A stretch of DNA of 18,200 nucleotides, taken from the NCBI GenBank assembly GCA_018716005.1, contig DVKN01000186.1, positions 1 to 18,200 on the forward strand, given 5' to 3'. The notes beneath the pieces are model-generated. The model was not told where the DNA came from. It did not search any database and saw only the letters and a list, made by a program, of their open reading frames with translations. Positions 1-6,286 of the stretch are shown piece after piece. Each line of letters begins with the position of its first letter. Position 1 is the stretch's first letter. Origin of the DNA: Candidatus Scatomorpha stercoravium (GTDB lineage Bacteria; Bacillota; Clostridia; Oscillospirales; Oscillospiraceae). The position numbers and the translations under genes are program-made.

Positions 1-503
1 ACGGCGCGGGGCGCACGACGAGCTTCCTCGCTAACCTCGCCTGCCAGGCGGCAACGGCCCTGCTGCTGAACCTCAACTGCCTCGTCTTCTACAAGCTCTG
101 GGCGCTGCTGGACACCGATCTCATAATAATCGACTTCTATTCCATGGCCTTCCTGCAAGCCATGACGCCCGACACCCTCGGCGAGATGCTGATGTGCTTC
201 GTCACCGGCACGGCCGCGAGCCTCGCATTCGCGGGCTGCGGCGTGATGCTCTCGCTCGTCTACTGGCGGCTGGGCAAGACCGGGAAGTGGATACTCTCGC
301 TCGGCCTCGGCGCGGCCTTCATCCTCTTCATAAACGCCGCCGCGAGCTACGACTGGTTCTCGAGGGCGCTCACGGACTTCTTCGTCTGGGTGGTCAAGGC
401 CCCGCTCAATATGGACGTCTTCTTCCTCGTCCTCGCCGCGGTCTTCTTCGGCATTGGCCGCGCGGTGACGCTCAAAAACCCCATAACCGCCGCGACGGCA
501 TAA
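1..503 (+). CDS. Polytopic membrane protein, C-terminal part (ABC-2-type permease-like)
   Basis: The reading frame is open from the left edge (first full codon at position 3) to a TAA at 501-503, so the start lies outside the window. About 166 residues are visible. They begin with Gly-Ala-Gly-Arg-Thr-Thr, resembling the 'G-x-S/G-R' loop that precedes a membrane helix in many Firmicutes ABC-2-type permease subunits. Four hydrophobic segments follow, around visible residues 8-33, 65-90, 98-117 and 140-160. No catalytic motif is visible. An in-frame ATG at 144 is internal and has no good ribosome binding site, so it is probably not the true start. It converges on the SGNH hydrolase gene and shares a terminator with it. 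The permease assignment is an inference from topology; 'membrane protein of unknown function' is the safe reading. Confidence 0.65.
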   Translation, partial: GAGRTTSFLANLACQAATALLLNLNCLVFYKLWALLDTDLIIIDFYSMAFLQAMTPDTLGEMLMCFVTGTAASLAFAGCGVMLSLVYWRLGKTGKWILSLGLGAAFILFINAAASYDWFSRALTDFFVWVVKAPLNMDVFFLVLAAVFFGIGRAVTLKNPITAATA

Positions 504-516
504 AGCGCGGACGCAG

Positions 517-544
517 AAAAGGGAGGGCCCTCGCCCTCCCTTTT
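517..544. terminator. Bidirectional intrinsic terminator
   Basis: An 11-bp perfect stem (517-527 with 534-544) encloses a 6-nt loop. The A-run on the left arm and T-run on the right arm give a U-rich end in both directions. It sits between the stop of the plus-strand membrane gene (503) and the stop of the minus-strand hydrolase (555), so it can serve both. Confidence 0.85.
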
Positions 545-554
545 ATCATCGTAT

Positions 555-1271
555 TCAGCTCGCGGCGTTCAGCGCCGCGCCCTGTCGCCCCAGCAGTCTC
601 TCCAGCTGCGGGAGCAGGTATTCCGAGAGCGCCCTGTGACCCTCCGGGCTCGGGTGTATGCCGTCGGTGGAGAAATAGGGGTCGAAGCCCCGCCTGAAGA
701 GGAAGGCGCTGCGCGCGTCGAGCAGGGGTATCCCCCGCGCCGCCGCCTCCTGCATGACCGCGATGGAGTACATCTCGTTCCAGTGCTCTATGGAGTCCGT
801 GCTGCCGAGGAAGCGCATAACGCCCTCGGCGTCCGCCGTGCGGCTTATCCACTTGAAGTAGCGCCGCCCGAAGACCGGGATGGGGTTCATCGCGATTATC
901 CGCCCGCCCAGGGCCGCGATGCTGTCCAGCAGCCCGCCGTAGGTCTCGCGGAAGAGCCCGATGGGCGTATTGCAGCGCTGCTCCGCCTCCGGGGCGGCCG
1001 CCACGCGCTGCCAGTCGAAGTCGCAGTCGTTGCCGCCGAGCATGACGAGCGTGTAGTCGCACTCGGCGATGTCCCGCTCATAGCGCCCCAGGCGCTCGAG
1101 GGCCGCCGTGCTCGTGCAGCCGAAGCGGCTGTGGTTGTGTACGTCGAGGCCCAGCGCCGACGCCAGCAGGTTCACGAAGGAATCGCGGCACTTCACATAG
1201 CGCCCCACGTCGTCGCGGTATATAACCCCGCCCGTTATCGAATCGCCTATTACGCACAGCTTCACGGCCAT
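555..1271 (-). CDS. SGNH/GDSL-family hydrolase (esterase/lipase-like)
   Basis: A 238-residue protein with the SGNH blocks in order: block I GDSIT (nucleophile Ser11), block III GGND at 79-82, and block V D203-G-I-H206 followed by Pro-Ser. The family hydrolyses ester bonds, often acyl or acetyl groups on glycans or lipids; the substrate cannot be read from sequence. There is no signal peptide or membrane segment, so a cytoplasmic location is likely. The start is set at the ATG at 1271 because GGAGG lies 7 nt upstream. The longer GTG start at 1277 would leave only 1 nt to that site. It is transcribed alone from a consensus promoter at 1329-1357. It lies downstream of a two-component system on the same strand, with no GC-rich terminator between them, so some readthrough is possible. 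Confidence 0.85.
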   Translation of the reverse strand: MAVKLCVIGDSITGGVIYRDDVGRYVKCRDSFVNLLASALGLDVHNHSRFGCTSTAALERLGRYERDIAECDYTLVMLGGNDCDFDWQRVAAAPEAEQRCNTPIGLFRETYGGLLDSIAALGGRIIAMNPIPVFGRRYFKWISRTADAEGVMRFLGSTDSIEHWNEMYSIAVMQEAAARGIPLLDARSAFLFRRGFDPYFSTDGIHPSPEGHRALSEYLLPQLERLLGRQGAALNAAS

Positions 1272-1303
1272 AACCACGCCTCCCCGGCTCAGGATAAGTA
1301 ACT

Positions 1304-1321
1304 TCAGGAACGTTTTCCTGA
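1304..1321. promoter_or_regulatory. Inverted repeat at the hydrolase transcription start (possible operator)
   Basis: TCAGGAA, a 4-nt spacer (CGTT) and TTCCTGA form a perfect 7-bp inverted repeat. On the minus strand it begins about 8 nt after the -10 box, covering roughly +1 to +18 of the predicted hydrolase transcript. That is a typical repressor position. It could instead be a 5'-UTR hairpin. Confidence 0.45.
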
Positions 1322-1328
1322 TACGCTT

Positions 1329-1357
1329 ATTATAGTTTCATCAGTCGGGTTTGTCAA
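1329..1357 (-). promoter_or_regulatory. Consensus sigma-A-type promoter of the SGNH hydrolase gene
   Basis: On the minus strand TTGACA (1352-1357) and TATAAT (1329-1334) are separated by exactly 17 bp, a full match to the housekeeping consensus. The -35 also overlaps one arm (1356-1363) of an 8-bp AT-rich inverted repeat whose other arm (1386-1393) covers the histidine kinase stop codon. Confidence 0.88.
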
Positions 1358-1387
1358 CTAAAATTTCTATTTCCGCGATGTGAACTT

Positions 1388-2734
1388 TTAGTTACGGCAA
1401 TCCATCGTAAACGTGAACTCGCTGCCCTGCCCGGGCTCGCTCACGACGCTGAGCGTCCCGCCGTGGGCCTCGGCTATCTGCTTGACCATGGCGAGGCCGA
1501 GCCCGCTGCCCTTGTCGGCGCCGCGGGAGGGGTCCGCCTGCCAGAAGCGCTCGTAGATGTGCGGGAGGTCGCGCTTCGATATGCCTATGCCGGTGTCGGC
1601 GACAGTGAGGCGGAGCTTCCCGCCCTCCGCGTCCAGGCTCACGCGGACGGCCCCGCCCTCGGGGGTGTATTTGCAGGCGTTCTCGACGAGGTTCTGCACG
1701 AGCCGGGTCATGAGGCCCACGTCTATCTCGGCGCGTATGCCGGGGCGTATATCCTTCGTGACGGCGAGGCTCTTGCCGGACGCGCGCGCCGTCTCGTCCG
1801 TCACGACGCCGGCGAGCTCAGAGAAGTCTGCCTCCTCGCGGCTTATGCGCTGCGTACCCTGGTCGAGGCGGGTTATGCTCAGGAGCTGGTTTATTATCCC
1901 GTTCATGCGCCGGCCCTGCCTCTCGACTACCTCGAGGCTCTCGGCGTAGTCCTCCGCGGTCTTCGCGTTCTGCCGCGCGTACTCGCACTCGGCGAGGATA
2001 ATGGCCACGGGCGTGCGCAGCTCATGCGAGGCGTCGGAGGCGAAGCGCTTCTCGGCGTCGAAGCTCCGCTCGAGCCGGTCGAACATCCGGTCGAAGGTCG
2101 CGGCCAGGCGGTGTATCTCGTCCCGCCCGCGCAGGAGGCCGATGCGGGCCGTGAGGTCGGCGCCGTCGTTTATGGCGTCGACGGTGTCCGTTATCTGGCG
2201 CACGGGCTTAAAGGCGTGGCGGGCGATGAACCAGCCTATGACGGCGGTTATGACGACGAGCACGGGCAGGAGTATGAGCGCGAGTATGGTTATGACGCGC
2301 GCGGCGGAGAAGTTGTTGTCCGCCGCGGTGACGCCGCGCAGCCACACGCCGCCGTAGTCGTCGGGCACGAAGAGGTCGTAGACGAAGTACTCCTCCCCCT
2401 CCATCGTCACCGGGCGTATTTCGCCGTTGCGGAAGCTGTCCGAGCCCGCGAAGACGCTCATCCCCGCCCCGCCTATGAGCGCGCCGTCCGCGCCGTAGAC
2501 CTGGATGTAGACGTTGTGCCGGTGGAAGTCCAGCTCGTCGAGGTCGAGGTAGCCGTCCTTGTACTCTATGTCGTCTATCTCGTCGTGCACGGCGTCTATG
2601 AGCGTGCCCTCCGCGCTCCCCGATATCACGCCCCGCCCGGCTATGAGTATCGTGCCGAGCACGAGGCCCACTATGAGCAGCATCATGAGCGTGAAATATA
2701 TCGTCACGCGCGTCTTTATGGAGAGGAACCTCAT
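1388..2734 (-). CDS. Sensor histidine kinase of a two-component system
   Basis: A 448-residue membrane kinase, the partner of the response regulator just upstream. Visible order: TM1 (~11-33); an extracytoplasmic sensor region of about 110 acidic residues (~34-146); TM2 (~147-171); a HAMP linker (~171-225); a HisKA domain with phospho-acceptor H237 in SHELRTP; then an HATPase_c domain with the N box (N348, N352), G1 DTGIG (380-384), F box ERFWQ (395-399) and G2 GSGLGL (409-414). All residues for autophosphorylation are present. The ATG overlaps the regulator's TGA (ATGA), indicating translational coupling. The stimulus is unknown. A PepSY-type membrane protein is encoded divergently and may be a target or an accessory sensor. 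Confidence 0.95.
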   Translation of the reverse strand: MRFLSIKTRVTIYFTLMMLLIVGLVLGTILIAGRGVISGSAEGTLIDAVHDEIDDIEYKDGYLDLDELDFHRHNVYIQVYGADGALIGGAGMSVFAGSDSFRNGEIRPVTMEGEEYFVYDLFVPDDYGGVWLRGVTAADNNFSAARVITILALILLPVLVVITAVIGWFIARHAFKPVRQITDTVDAINDGADLTARIGLLRGRDEIHRLAATFDRMFDRLERSFDAEKRFASDASHELRTPVAIILAECEYARQNAKTAEDYAESLEVVERQGRRMNGIINQLLSITRLDQGTQRISREEADFSELAGVVTDETARASGKSLAVTKDIRPGIRAEIDVGLMTRLVQNLVENACKYTPEGGAVRVSLDAEGGKLRLTVADTGIGISKRDLPHIYERFWQADPSRGADKGSGLGLAMVKQIAEAHGGTLSVVSEPGQGSEFTFTMDCRN

Positions 2735-3405
2735 GCGTCTTCCCTCAGCACCCAGCCCACGCCGCGCACGGTGTGGATGAGCTTCCTGTCATAGCCCGCG
2801 TCTATCTTCCGGCGCAGGTAGCTCATGTAGACGTCGACGACGTTCGTGCCGCCCTCCCAGTCGTAGTTCCAGACGCTGTTCTCTATCGTCTCGCGCGAGA
2901 GCACGGAGCCCTTGTTGCGTATGAGGCAGTTGAGCACGGCGAACTCCTTCGCCGAGAGCTCTATCTTCTCCCCCGCGCGCGTGACGGAGTGCGCCGCCTC
3001 GTCGAGCACGAGGTCGCCGCAGGTAAAGCGGCTCGTCGCCGCCCCGGCGCTCTTGCGGGTCATGGCCCGTATCCTCGCGAGGAGCTCGTCGAAGGAAAAG
3101 GGCTTCACGAGGTAGTCGTTCGCGCCCAGGTCGAGCCCCTCCACGCGGTCGGATACGGCGTCGCGCGCCGTCAGGAACAGCACCGGCGTCATGTCGCCTC
3201 CCTCGCGCATACGCCGCACGGCCGTAAAGCCGTCCATGCGCGGCATCATCACGTCGAATATGGCGGCGTCGTACTCCGCCCCCGCGAGATAGTCCAGCGC
3301 CTCCGCCCCGTCGAAGCAGGCGTCCGCCGTATAGCCCGCGGCGGTCAGGCGTTTCACGATTATCCTGTTGAGGTCGCGCTCGTCCTCAACGACAAGTATG
3401 CGCAT
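2731..3405 (-). CDS. OmpR/PhoB-family response regulator
   Basis: A 224-residue regulator. The receiver domain (~1-115) has the acidic pocket of the E-D-E run near residue 8, the phosphorylation site D51 in FDVMMP, T79 in LTAR and K101 in LVKPF. A winged-helix effector domain follows (~128-222), with the KEF and VxxYxxxLRxKI segments typical of OmpR/PhoB proteins and the C-terminal HTVRGVGW. It should bind promoter DNA when phosphorylated by the kinase that overlaps its 3' end. The ATG at 3405 is preferred over a GTG at 3414 because Met-Arg-Ile-Leu-Val-Val-Glu is the canonical family start and the GTG would sit only 2 nt after the AAGGG site. Likely targets include the divergent PepSY gene. 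Confidence 0.95.
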   Translation of the reverse strand: MRILVVEDERDLNRIIVKRLTAAGYTADACFDGAEALDYLAGAEYDAAIFDVMMPRMDGFTAVRRMREGGDMTPVLFLTARDAVSDRVEGLDLGANDYLVKPFSFDELLARIRAMTRKSAGAATSRFTCGDLVLDEAAHSVTRAGEKIELSAKEFAVLNCLIRNKGSVLSRETIENSVWNYDWEGGTNVVDVYMSYLRRKIDAGYDRKLIHTVRGVGWVLREDA

Positions 3406-3488
3406 TTTCCGCACTTCCCTTCAGCTAAATTATGACGCATTATTCTTAGAGCCGCATTAAAACCCGGCCCAAAGCGCGCCAGTGAGAA

Positions 3489-3522
3489 AATTCCCGCGCT
3501 TTAACGGCCCTCTAATTCCCGC
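3489..3522 (+). repeat. Pair of 9-bp direct repeats upstream of the PepSY gene (possible regulator sites)
   Basis: AATTCCCGC occurs identically at 3489-3497 and 3514-3522, 25 bp start to start, in the short region between the response regulator and the divergent PepSY gene. The second copy ends just before the extended -10. OmpR-family regulators commonly bind direct repeats, but usually with about 11-bp spacing, so assignment to this regulator is only a suggestion. Confidence 0.4.
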
Positions 3523-3523
3523 C

Positions 3524-3532
3524 TGAGATAAT
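3524..3532 (+). promoter_or_regulatory. Extended -10 promoter of the PepSY-like gene
   Basis: TG-A-GATAAT matches an extended -10 (TGnTATAAT with one difference). No good -35 lies 17 bp upstream, which fits an activator-dependent or extended -10 promoter. The predicted start is about 20 nt upstream of the gene. Confidence 0.5.
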
Positions 3533-3556
3533 ATCAGCAAGCAAAGGAGGGAAAAC

Positions 3557-3865
3557 ATGAAAAAGACTATAATAATCATCGCCGTCGTCCTCATAATCCT
3601 CGCCGCCATAGCGCTCGGCCTCGTCTGGTACTTCGTCTGGAACGACAGCGGCTATATAGGCCGCGACGCCGCCGAGGCCGCCGCCCTCGCCGACGCGGGC
3701 CTCGCCGCCTCAGAGGTCAGCCGGCTCAGGAGCAGCTTTGAGCGCGACGACGGCCTCGTCTTCTACGAGGTGAGCTTCGTCTCCGGCGCGCTCGAGTACG
3801 AGTACGTCATCGACCCTGTGAACGCCTCCGTCCTGCACGTCGAGGCGGAGAACGCCTACGACTGA
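3557..3865 (+). CDS. Small membrane-anchored PepSY-like protein
   Basis: A 102-residue protein. An N-terminal membrane anchor (~4-26) with two Lys on the cytoplasmic side is followed by an extracytoplasmic domain (~31-100). The pattern there, Ile-Gly-x-x-x-Ala-...-Ala-Leu-x-x-Ala-Gly, then F/Y-E-V (69-72), then YEYVID (81-86) and a V-L-H-V strand, fits a single PepSY domain. Such proteins are proposed to bind or inhibit peptidases or to act as envelope sensors; the role here is unknown. The start is clear: AAAGGAGGG lies 5 nt before the ATG. It is divergent from the two-component system, a common arrangement for a regulated target gene. Confidence 0.75.
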   Translation: MKKTIIIIAVVLIILAAIALGLVWYFVWNDSGYIGRDAAEAAALADAGLAASEVSRLRSSFERDDGLVFYEVSFVSGALEYEYVIDPVNASVLHVEAENAYD

Positions 3866-3868
3866 CGG

Positions 3869-3896
3869 AAAAAGCGCCCGGCCGATGGCCGGGCGC
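3869..3896. terminator. Intrinsic terminator between convergent genes
   Basis: An 11-bp GC-rich stem (3873-3883 with 3886/3887-3896) has a loop of about 3 nt. The A-run at 3869-3873 gives a U-tract on the minus strand, so it mainly ends the zinc-ribbon gene unit (stop at 3905). It also lies 8 nt past the PepSY stop and may stop that transcript too. Confidence 0.8.
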
Positions 3897-3904
3897 TCCG
3901 CGTT

Positions 3905-4639
3905 TCAGTTAAAATGCTCCGGATGACGCCGGAAATACGCCGCGTTGACGGCCGAGAAGACTATGGCGGCGACGAGCTCGAGCTCCGGGCCCAGGAGCGA
4001 CTCGGCGTAGCGCGTGGAGAGCGTCGTGTATACCGCCGCGCCCACCCCGGCCGCCGCGGGGAGCAGGGCCGCCGCGCAGGCTAGCGCGACCCCCATCCGG
4101 GAGCCCGCCGCGAGCCGGGAGCGCGCCGCAATCGCGAGCACGCCGCTCAGCGCGCAGGCTATGCCCCTCGCAGCGGAGGCGTAGGCCGCGCCGAAGGCCG
4201 GGTCATAGTAGCCGTAGTACTCGAGCAGGGGCAGGGCGAAGGCGAGCTCCTTGAAGGCCCGGAAGAGGCACAGCGCCGCGAGCAGCGGGAGTATGACCCT
4301 TATCAGCGCGCCGCACCAGCCGCCCTCCGCCGCGGCGGAGGCGGGGCGTCCGGCCCCTCCCCTCGCGGACGGGCGGCCCTTCTCCCGCGCCGGGCTCCCG
4401 CCGCCGTCCCGGAAGACGCCGGCCTCGGTCCAGTCCCTGCCGGGGGCGCCCGTGCGCTTCGTCCCGCGGGCGCGGTGGAGCCTCCAGCGCCGCCTCTCGT
4501 GCTCGACGGCGGGGTCGGATTCCTCGCCCGCCGGGGGCGTGCTGCGCTCTATGCTGCCGTCGAATTCATACCGGTATCCGCACCAGGGGCACAGATCCGT
4601 CGCTATGACGACCTCGCGGCCGCAGCTGGGGCATTTCAT
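3905..4639 (-). CDS. Zinc-ribbon membrane protein of unknown function
   Basis: A 244-residue protein. It begins with a CxxC...CxxC zinc ribbon (C3, C6, C17, C20) of the kind used as an N-terminal cap on many Firmicutes membrane proteins. A charged, Arg/Gly/Pro-rich linker (~30-105) that is probably disordered follows, and then about four hydrophobic segments (~110-128, 145-170, 178-202, 220-238). No catalytic motif is visible. GGGAGGG lies 7 nt before the ATG, which fixes the start. It lies 25 nt after the CofE-like gene on the same strand, so the two are probably co-transcribed from the 5926-5954 promoter. I do not recognise a specific family. Confidence 0.7.
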   Translation of the reverse strand: MKCPSCGREVVIATDLCPWCGYRYEFDGSIERSTPPAGEESDPAVEHERRRWRLHRARGTKRTGAPGRDWTEAGVFRDGGGSPAREKGRPSARGGAGRPASAAAEGGWCGALIRVILPLLAALCLFRAFKELAFALPLLEYYGYYDPAFGAAYASAARGIACALSGVLAIAARSRLAAGSRMGVALACAAALLPAAAGVGAAVYTTLSTRYAESLLGPELELVAAIVFSAVNAAYFRRHPEHFN

Positions 4640-4664
4640 ACGCCGTCCCTCCCTGAGAGCTTAA

Positions 4665-5846
4665 TCAGGCCTCCGCGTAGTTCTTGAAGTAGTTCTGCAC
4701 GACGATGACGGGCGTACCCTTGTCGCCGCTGCCGCTGGTGAGGTCGCAGAGCGAGCCGATGAGGTCGGTGAGCTGCCTCGGCGTCGTGCCCTCGCTGGCC
4801 ATCTGGCCCTTGAGGTCGGCGTCCTTCGCGCGGATAGAGCCCTTTATGGCCTCTCGCAGCTCCTCGCCGGAGAGGGCGGCGAAATCGTTGTCCGCGAGGT
4901 ACTTGAGCTTGAGCTCGTTGGGGACGCCGCGCAGGCCCTCGGTGAAGCCGGGGCTCACGACCGGGTCAGCCAGCTCCCATATCTTGCCCGACGGGTCCTT
5001 GAACGCGCCGTCGCCGTAGACCATGGCCTCGACCTTCGCGCCCGTGCGCGCGGTGAGCTCGCGCTGGATGCCGTCCGCGACGGCCTGGGCGTTCTTCGGG
5101 AAGAGCTTGACCTTGTCCTCGGTGGCCTTGTTGGAGCCGAGGAGGCCGAACTGGCACCAGCCGGAGCCGTCCACGCTCTCGTTGAGGAGGTCGCAGAGGG
5201 TCAGCACCGTCTCGCCGCCCGCGGCCAGGACGTGCCTGCGGGTGCGCTCGCGCGTGTGGATATCGCAGCAGAGGACGTTCTTTGCGCGGCTCACGATGGC
5301 CTCGGGGCGGTTCGCGAAGATTATCTCGCACTCGGCCCCCGCCTCGCGCACGACCTGCTCGTAGTACTCGACATAGTCCACGCCGGTGAAGGGGTGCTTC
5401 ACGTAGCCGAACTTCTCGCGGTACTGCTCGAGCGTCAGCACGTCGCGCCAGGGGTCGACGCCCGCGGCGTCGAGCGCGTCCTCGTCGAAGAGGTGGTTGC
5501 CGACCTCGTCGCTCGGGTAGCTGAGCTGGAGCACGACCTTCTTCGCGCCCATGGCTATGCCGCGCAGGCATATGGCGAAGCGGTTGCGGGAGAGTATCGG
5601 GAATACGACGCCGACAGTGCCGCCGCCGAGCTTCTTCCTGACGTCCGCCGCGATATCCGCGACGGAGGCGTAGTTGCCGTCCGCGCGGGCGACGACGCTC
5701 TCGGTGACAGCTACTACGTCGCGGTCGTGCAGCTCGAAGCCGTCTTCCTTCATGGCGGCGAGCACGCTCTCGACCACGACCGCGACAATATCGTCGCCCT
5801 CACGGACAATCGGGGCCCGTACACCCCGTGAAATAACACCGGACAT
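4665..5846 (-). CDS. Coenzyme F420-0:L-glutamate ligase (CofE-like) family protein
   Basis: A 393-residue protein. The N-terminal half (~1-120) matches the F420_ligase family fold: an early V-R-x-x-I-V-R-E-G-D-D stretch, a D-x-D-V-V-A-V-T-E-S-x-V-A segment, and L-S-R-N-R-F. Later comes a D-G-A-F-K-D-P segment near 285. True CofE adds glutamates to F420-0 using GTP. Many Clostridia carry longer CofE-like proteins without the rest of the F420 pathway, and their substrate is unknown. No other F420 gene is in this window. The ATG at 5846 is chosen because GGAGG lies 9 nt upstream; the ATG at 5855 directly abuts that site. It is first in a probable operon with the zinc-ribbon protein. Confidence 0.75.
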   Translation of the reverse strand: MSGVISRGVRAPIVREGDDIVAVVVESVLAAMKEDGFELHDRDVVAVTESVVARADGNYASVADIAADVRKKLGGGTVGVVFPILSRNRFAICLRGIAMGAKKVVLQLSYPSDEVGNHLFDEDALDAAGVDPWRDVLTLEQYREKFGYVKHPFTGVDYVEYYEQVVREAGAECEIIFANRPEAIVSRAKNVLCCDIHTRERTRRHVLAAGGETVLTLCDLLNESVDGSGWCQFGLLGSNKATEDKVKLFPKNAQAVADGIQRELTARTGAKVEAMVYGDGAFKDPSGKIWELADPVVSPGFTEGLRGVPNELKLKYLADNDFAALSGEELREAIKGSIRAKDADLKGQMASEGTTPRQLTDLIGSLCDLTSGSGDKGTPVIVVQNYFKNYAEA

Positions 5847-5925
5847 AGTTTCCATCCTCCAAACGTATACGGCGCGCGGCCGGATTCTATGCGGCCTGCC
5901 GGGCGGTCAACCGCCATACCTTATA

Positions 5926-5954
5926 ATAATATACCGATTTTGCAAATCAGTCAA
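5926..5954 (-). promoter_or_regulatory. Promoter of the CofE-like gene unit
   Basis: On the minus strand TTGACT (5949-5954), 17 bp, then TATTAT (5926-5931), each 5 of 6 to consensus. The predicted leader of about 70 nt contains a short GGCGGT/ACCGCC hairpin. Confidence 0.75.
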
Positions 5955-5975
5955 CGGTGAGTGCCGCCGGACAGC

Positions 5976-6005
5976 AAAAAACACGCCCGGCAAAAGCCGG
6001 GCGTG
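5976..6005 (-). terminator. Intrinsic terminator of tRNA-Trp
   Basis: A 10-bp perfect stem (5982-5991 with 5996-6005) with a 4-nt loop, followed on the minus strand by a U-tract (A-run at 5976-5981). The stem begins inside the encoded CCA end of the tRNA. Confidence 0.88.
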
Positions 6006-6079
6006 GCAGGGGAAGAAGGTTTCGAACCCTCGGCCTACGGTTTTGGAGACCGTCGCTCTGCCAACTGAGCTATTCCCCT
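6004..6079 (-). tRNA. tRNA-Trp (anticodon CCA)
   Basis: The 76-nt minus-strand sequence folds as a cloverleaf. The acceptor stem is AGGGGAA paired with TTCCCCT, with discriminator G. The D arm carries AGCTCAGTTGG. The anticodon stem is ACGGT/ACCGT with loop CTCCAAA, giving anticodon CCA for Trp UGG codons. The T arm has GGTTCGAAACC. The 3' CCA is encoded (6004-6006). It stands alone with its own promoter and terminator. No integrase or repeated 3' end was found nearby, so there is no sign that it is used as an attachment site. Confidence 0.96.
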
Positions 6080-6093
6080 AAGTCAGCTTGAAC

Positions 6094-6122
6094 ATTTTAA
6101 TATACTTTTTACGATATGTCAA
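6094..6122 (-). promoter_or_regulatory. Strong promoter of tRNA-Trp
   Basis: On the minus strand a perfect TTGACA (6117-6122), 17 bp, and TAAAAT (6094-6099). The predicted start is only about 7-10 nt before the tRNA 5' end, as usual for a monocistronic tRNA. Confidence 0.87.
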
Positions 6123-6212
6123 GCTATATTTTCTCGCTGCAAGCGCGCCCCGCGGGAGTTCGTTTTCAGTGGTTGCCGCGCGGGGTATTGACCAAAGCTT
6201 TTTGGAACAACT

Positions 6213-6249
6213 TAAAGGGCCTCTCGGGTGTGAACCGAGAGGCCCTTTA
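6213..6249 (-). terminator. Terminator hairpin after the flavodiiron gene
   Basis: A 15-bp perfect stem (6213-6227 with 6235-6249) has a 7-nt loop and lies 38 nt past the flavodiiron stop. The U-rich part on the minus strand is short (UUUAAGUUGUU), but the long stem supports termination. The plus-strand side is also T-rich, but no plus-strand gene is present. Confidence 0.75.
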
Positions 6250-6286
6250 CTTTTCTATTGCTTGCCAATTCTATTACGCCGCTCGA

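Noticed and set aside
5847..5920. Possible riboswitch in the leader of the CofE-like gene
   Set aside because: The leader is only about 70 nt, with a short hairpin and no recognisable aptamer core or terminator.
6004..6079. tRNA-Trp as a phage or island attachment site
   Set aside because: No integrase, no repeated 3' end and no change of gene character were seen on either side.
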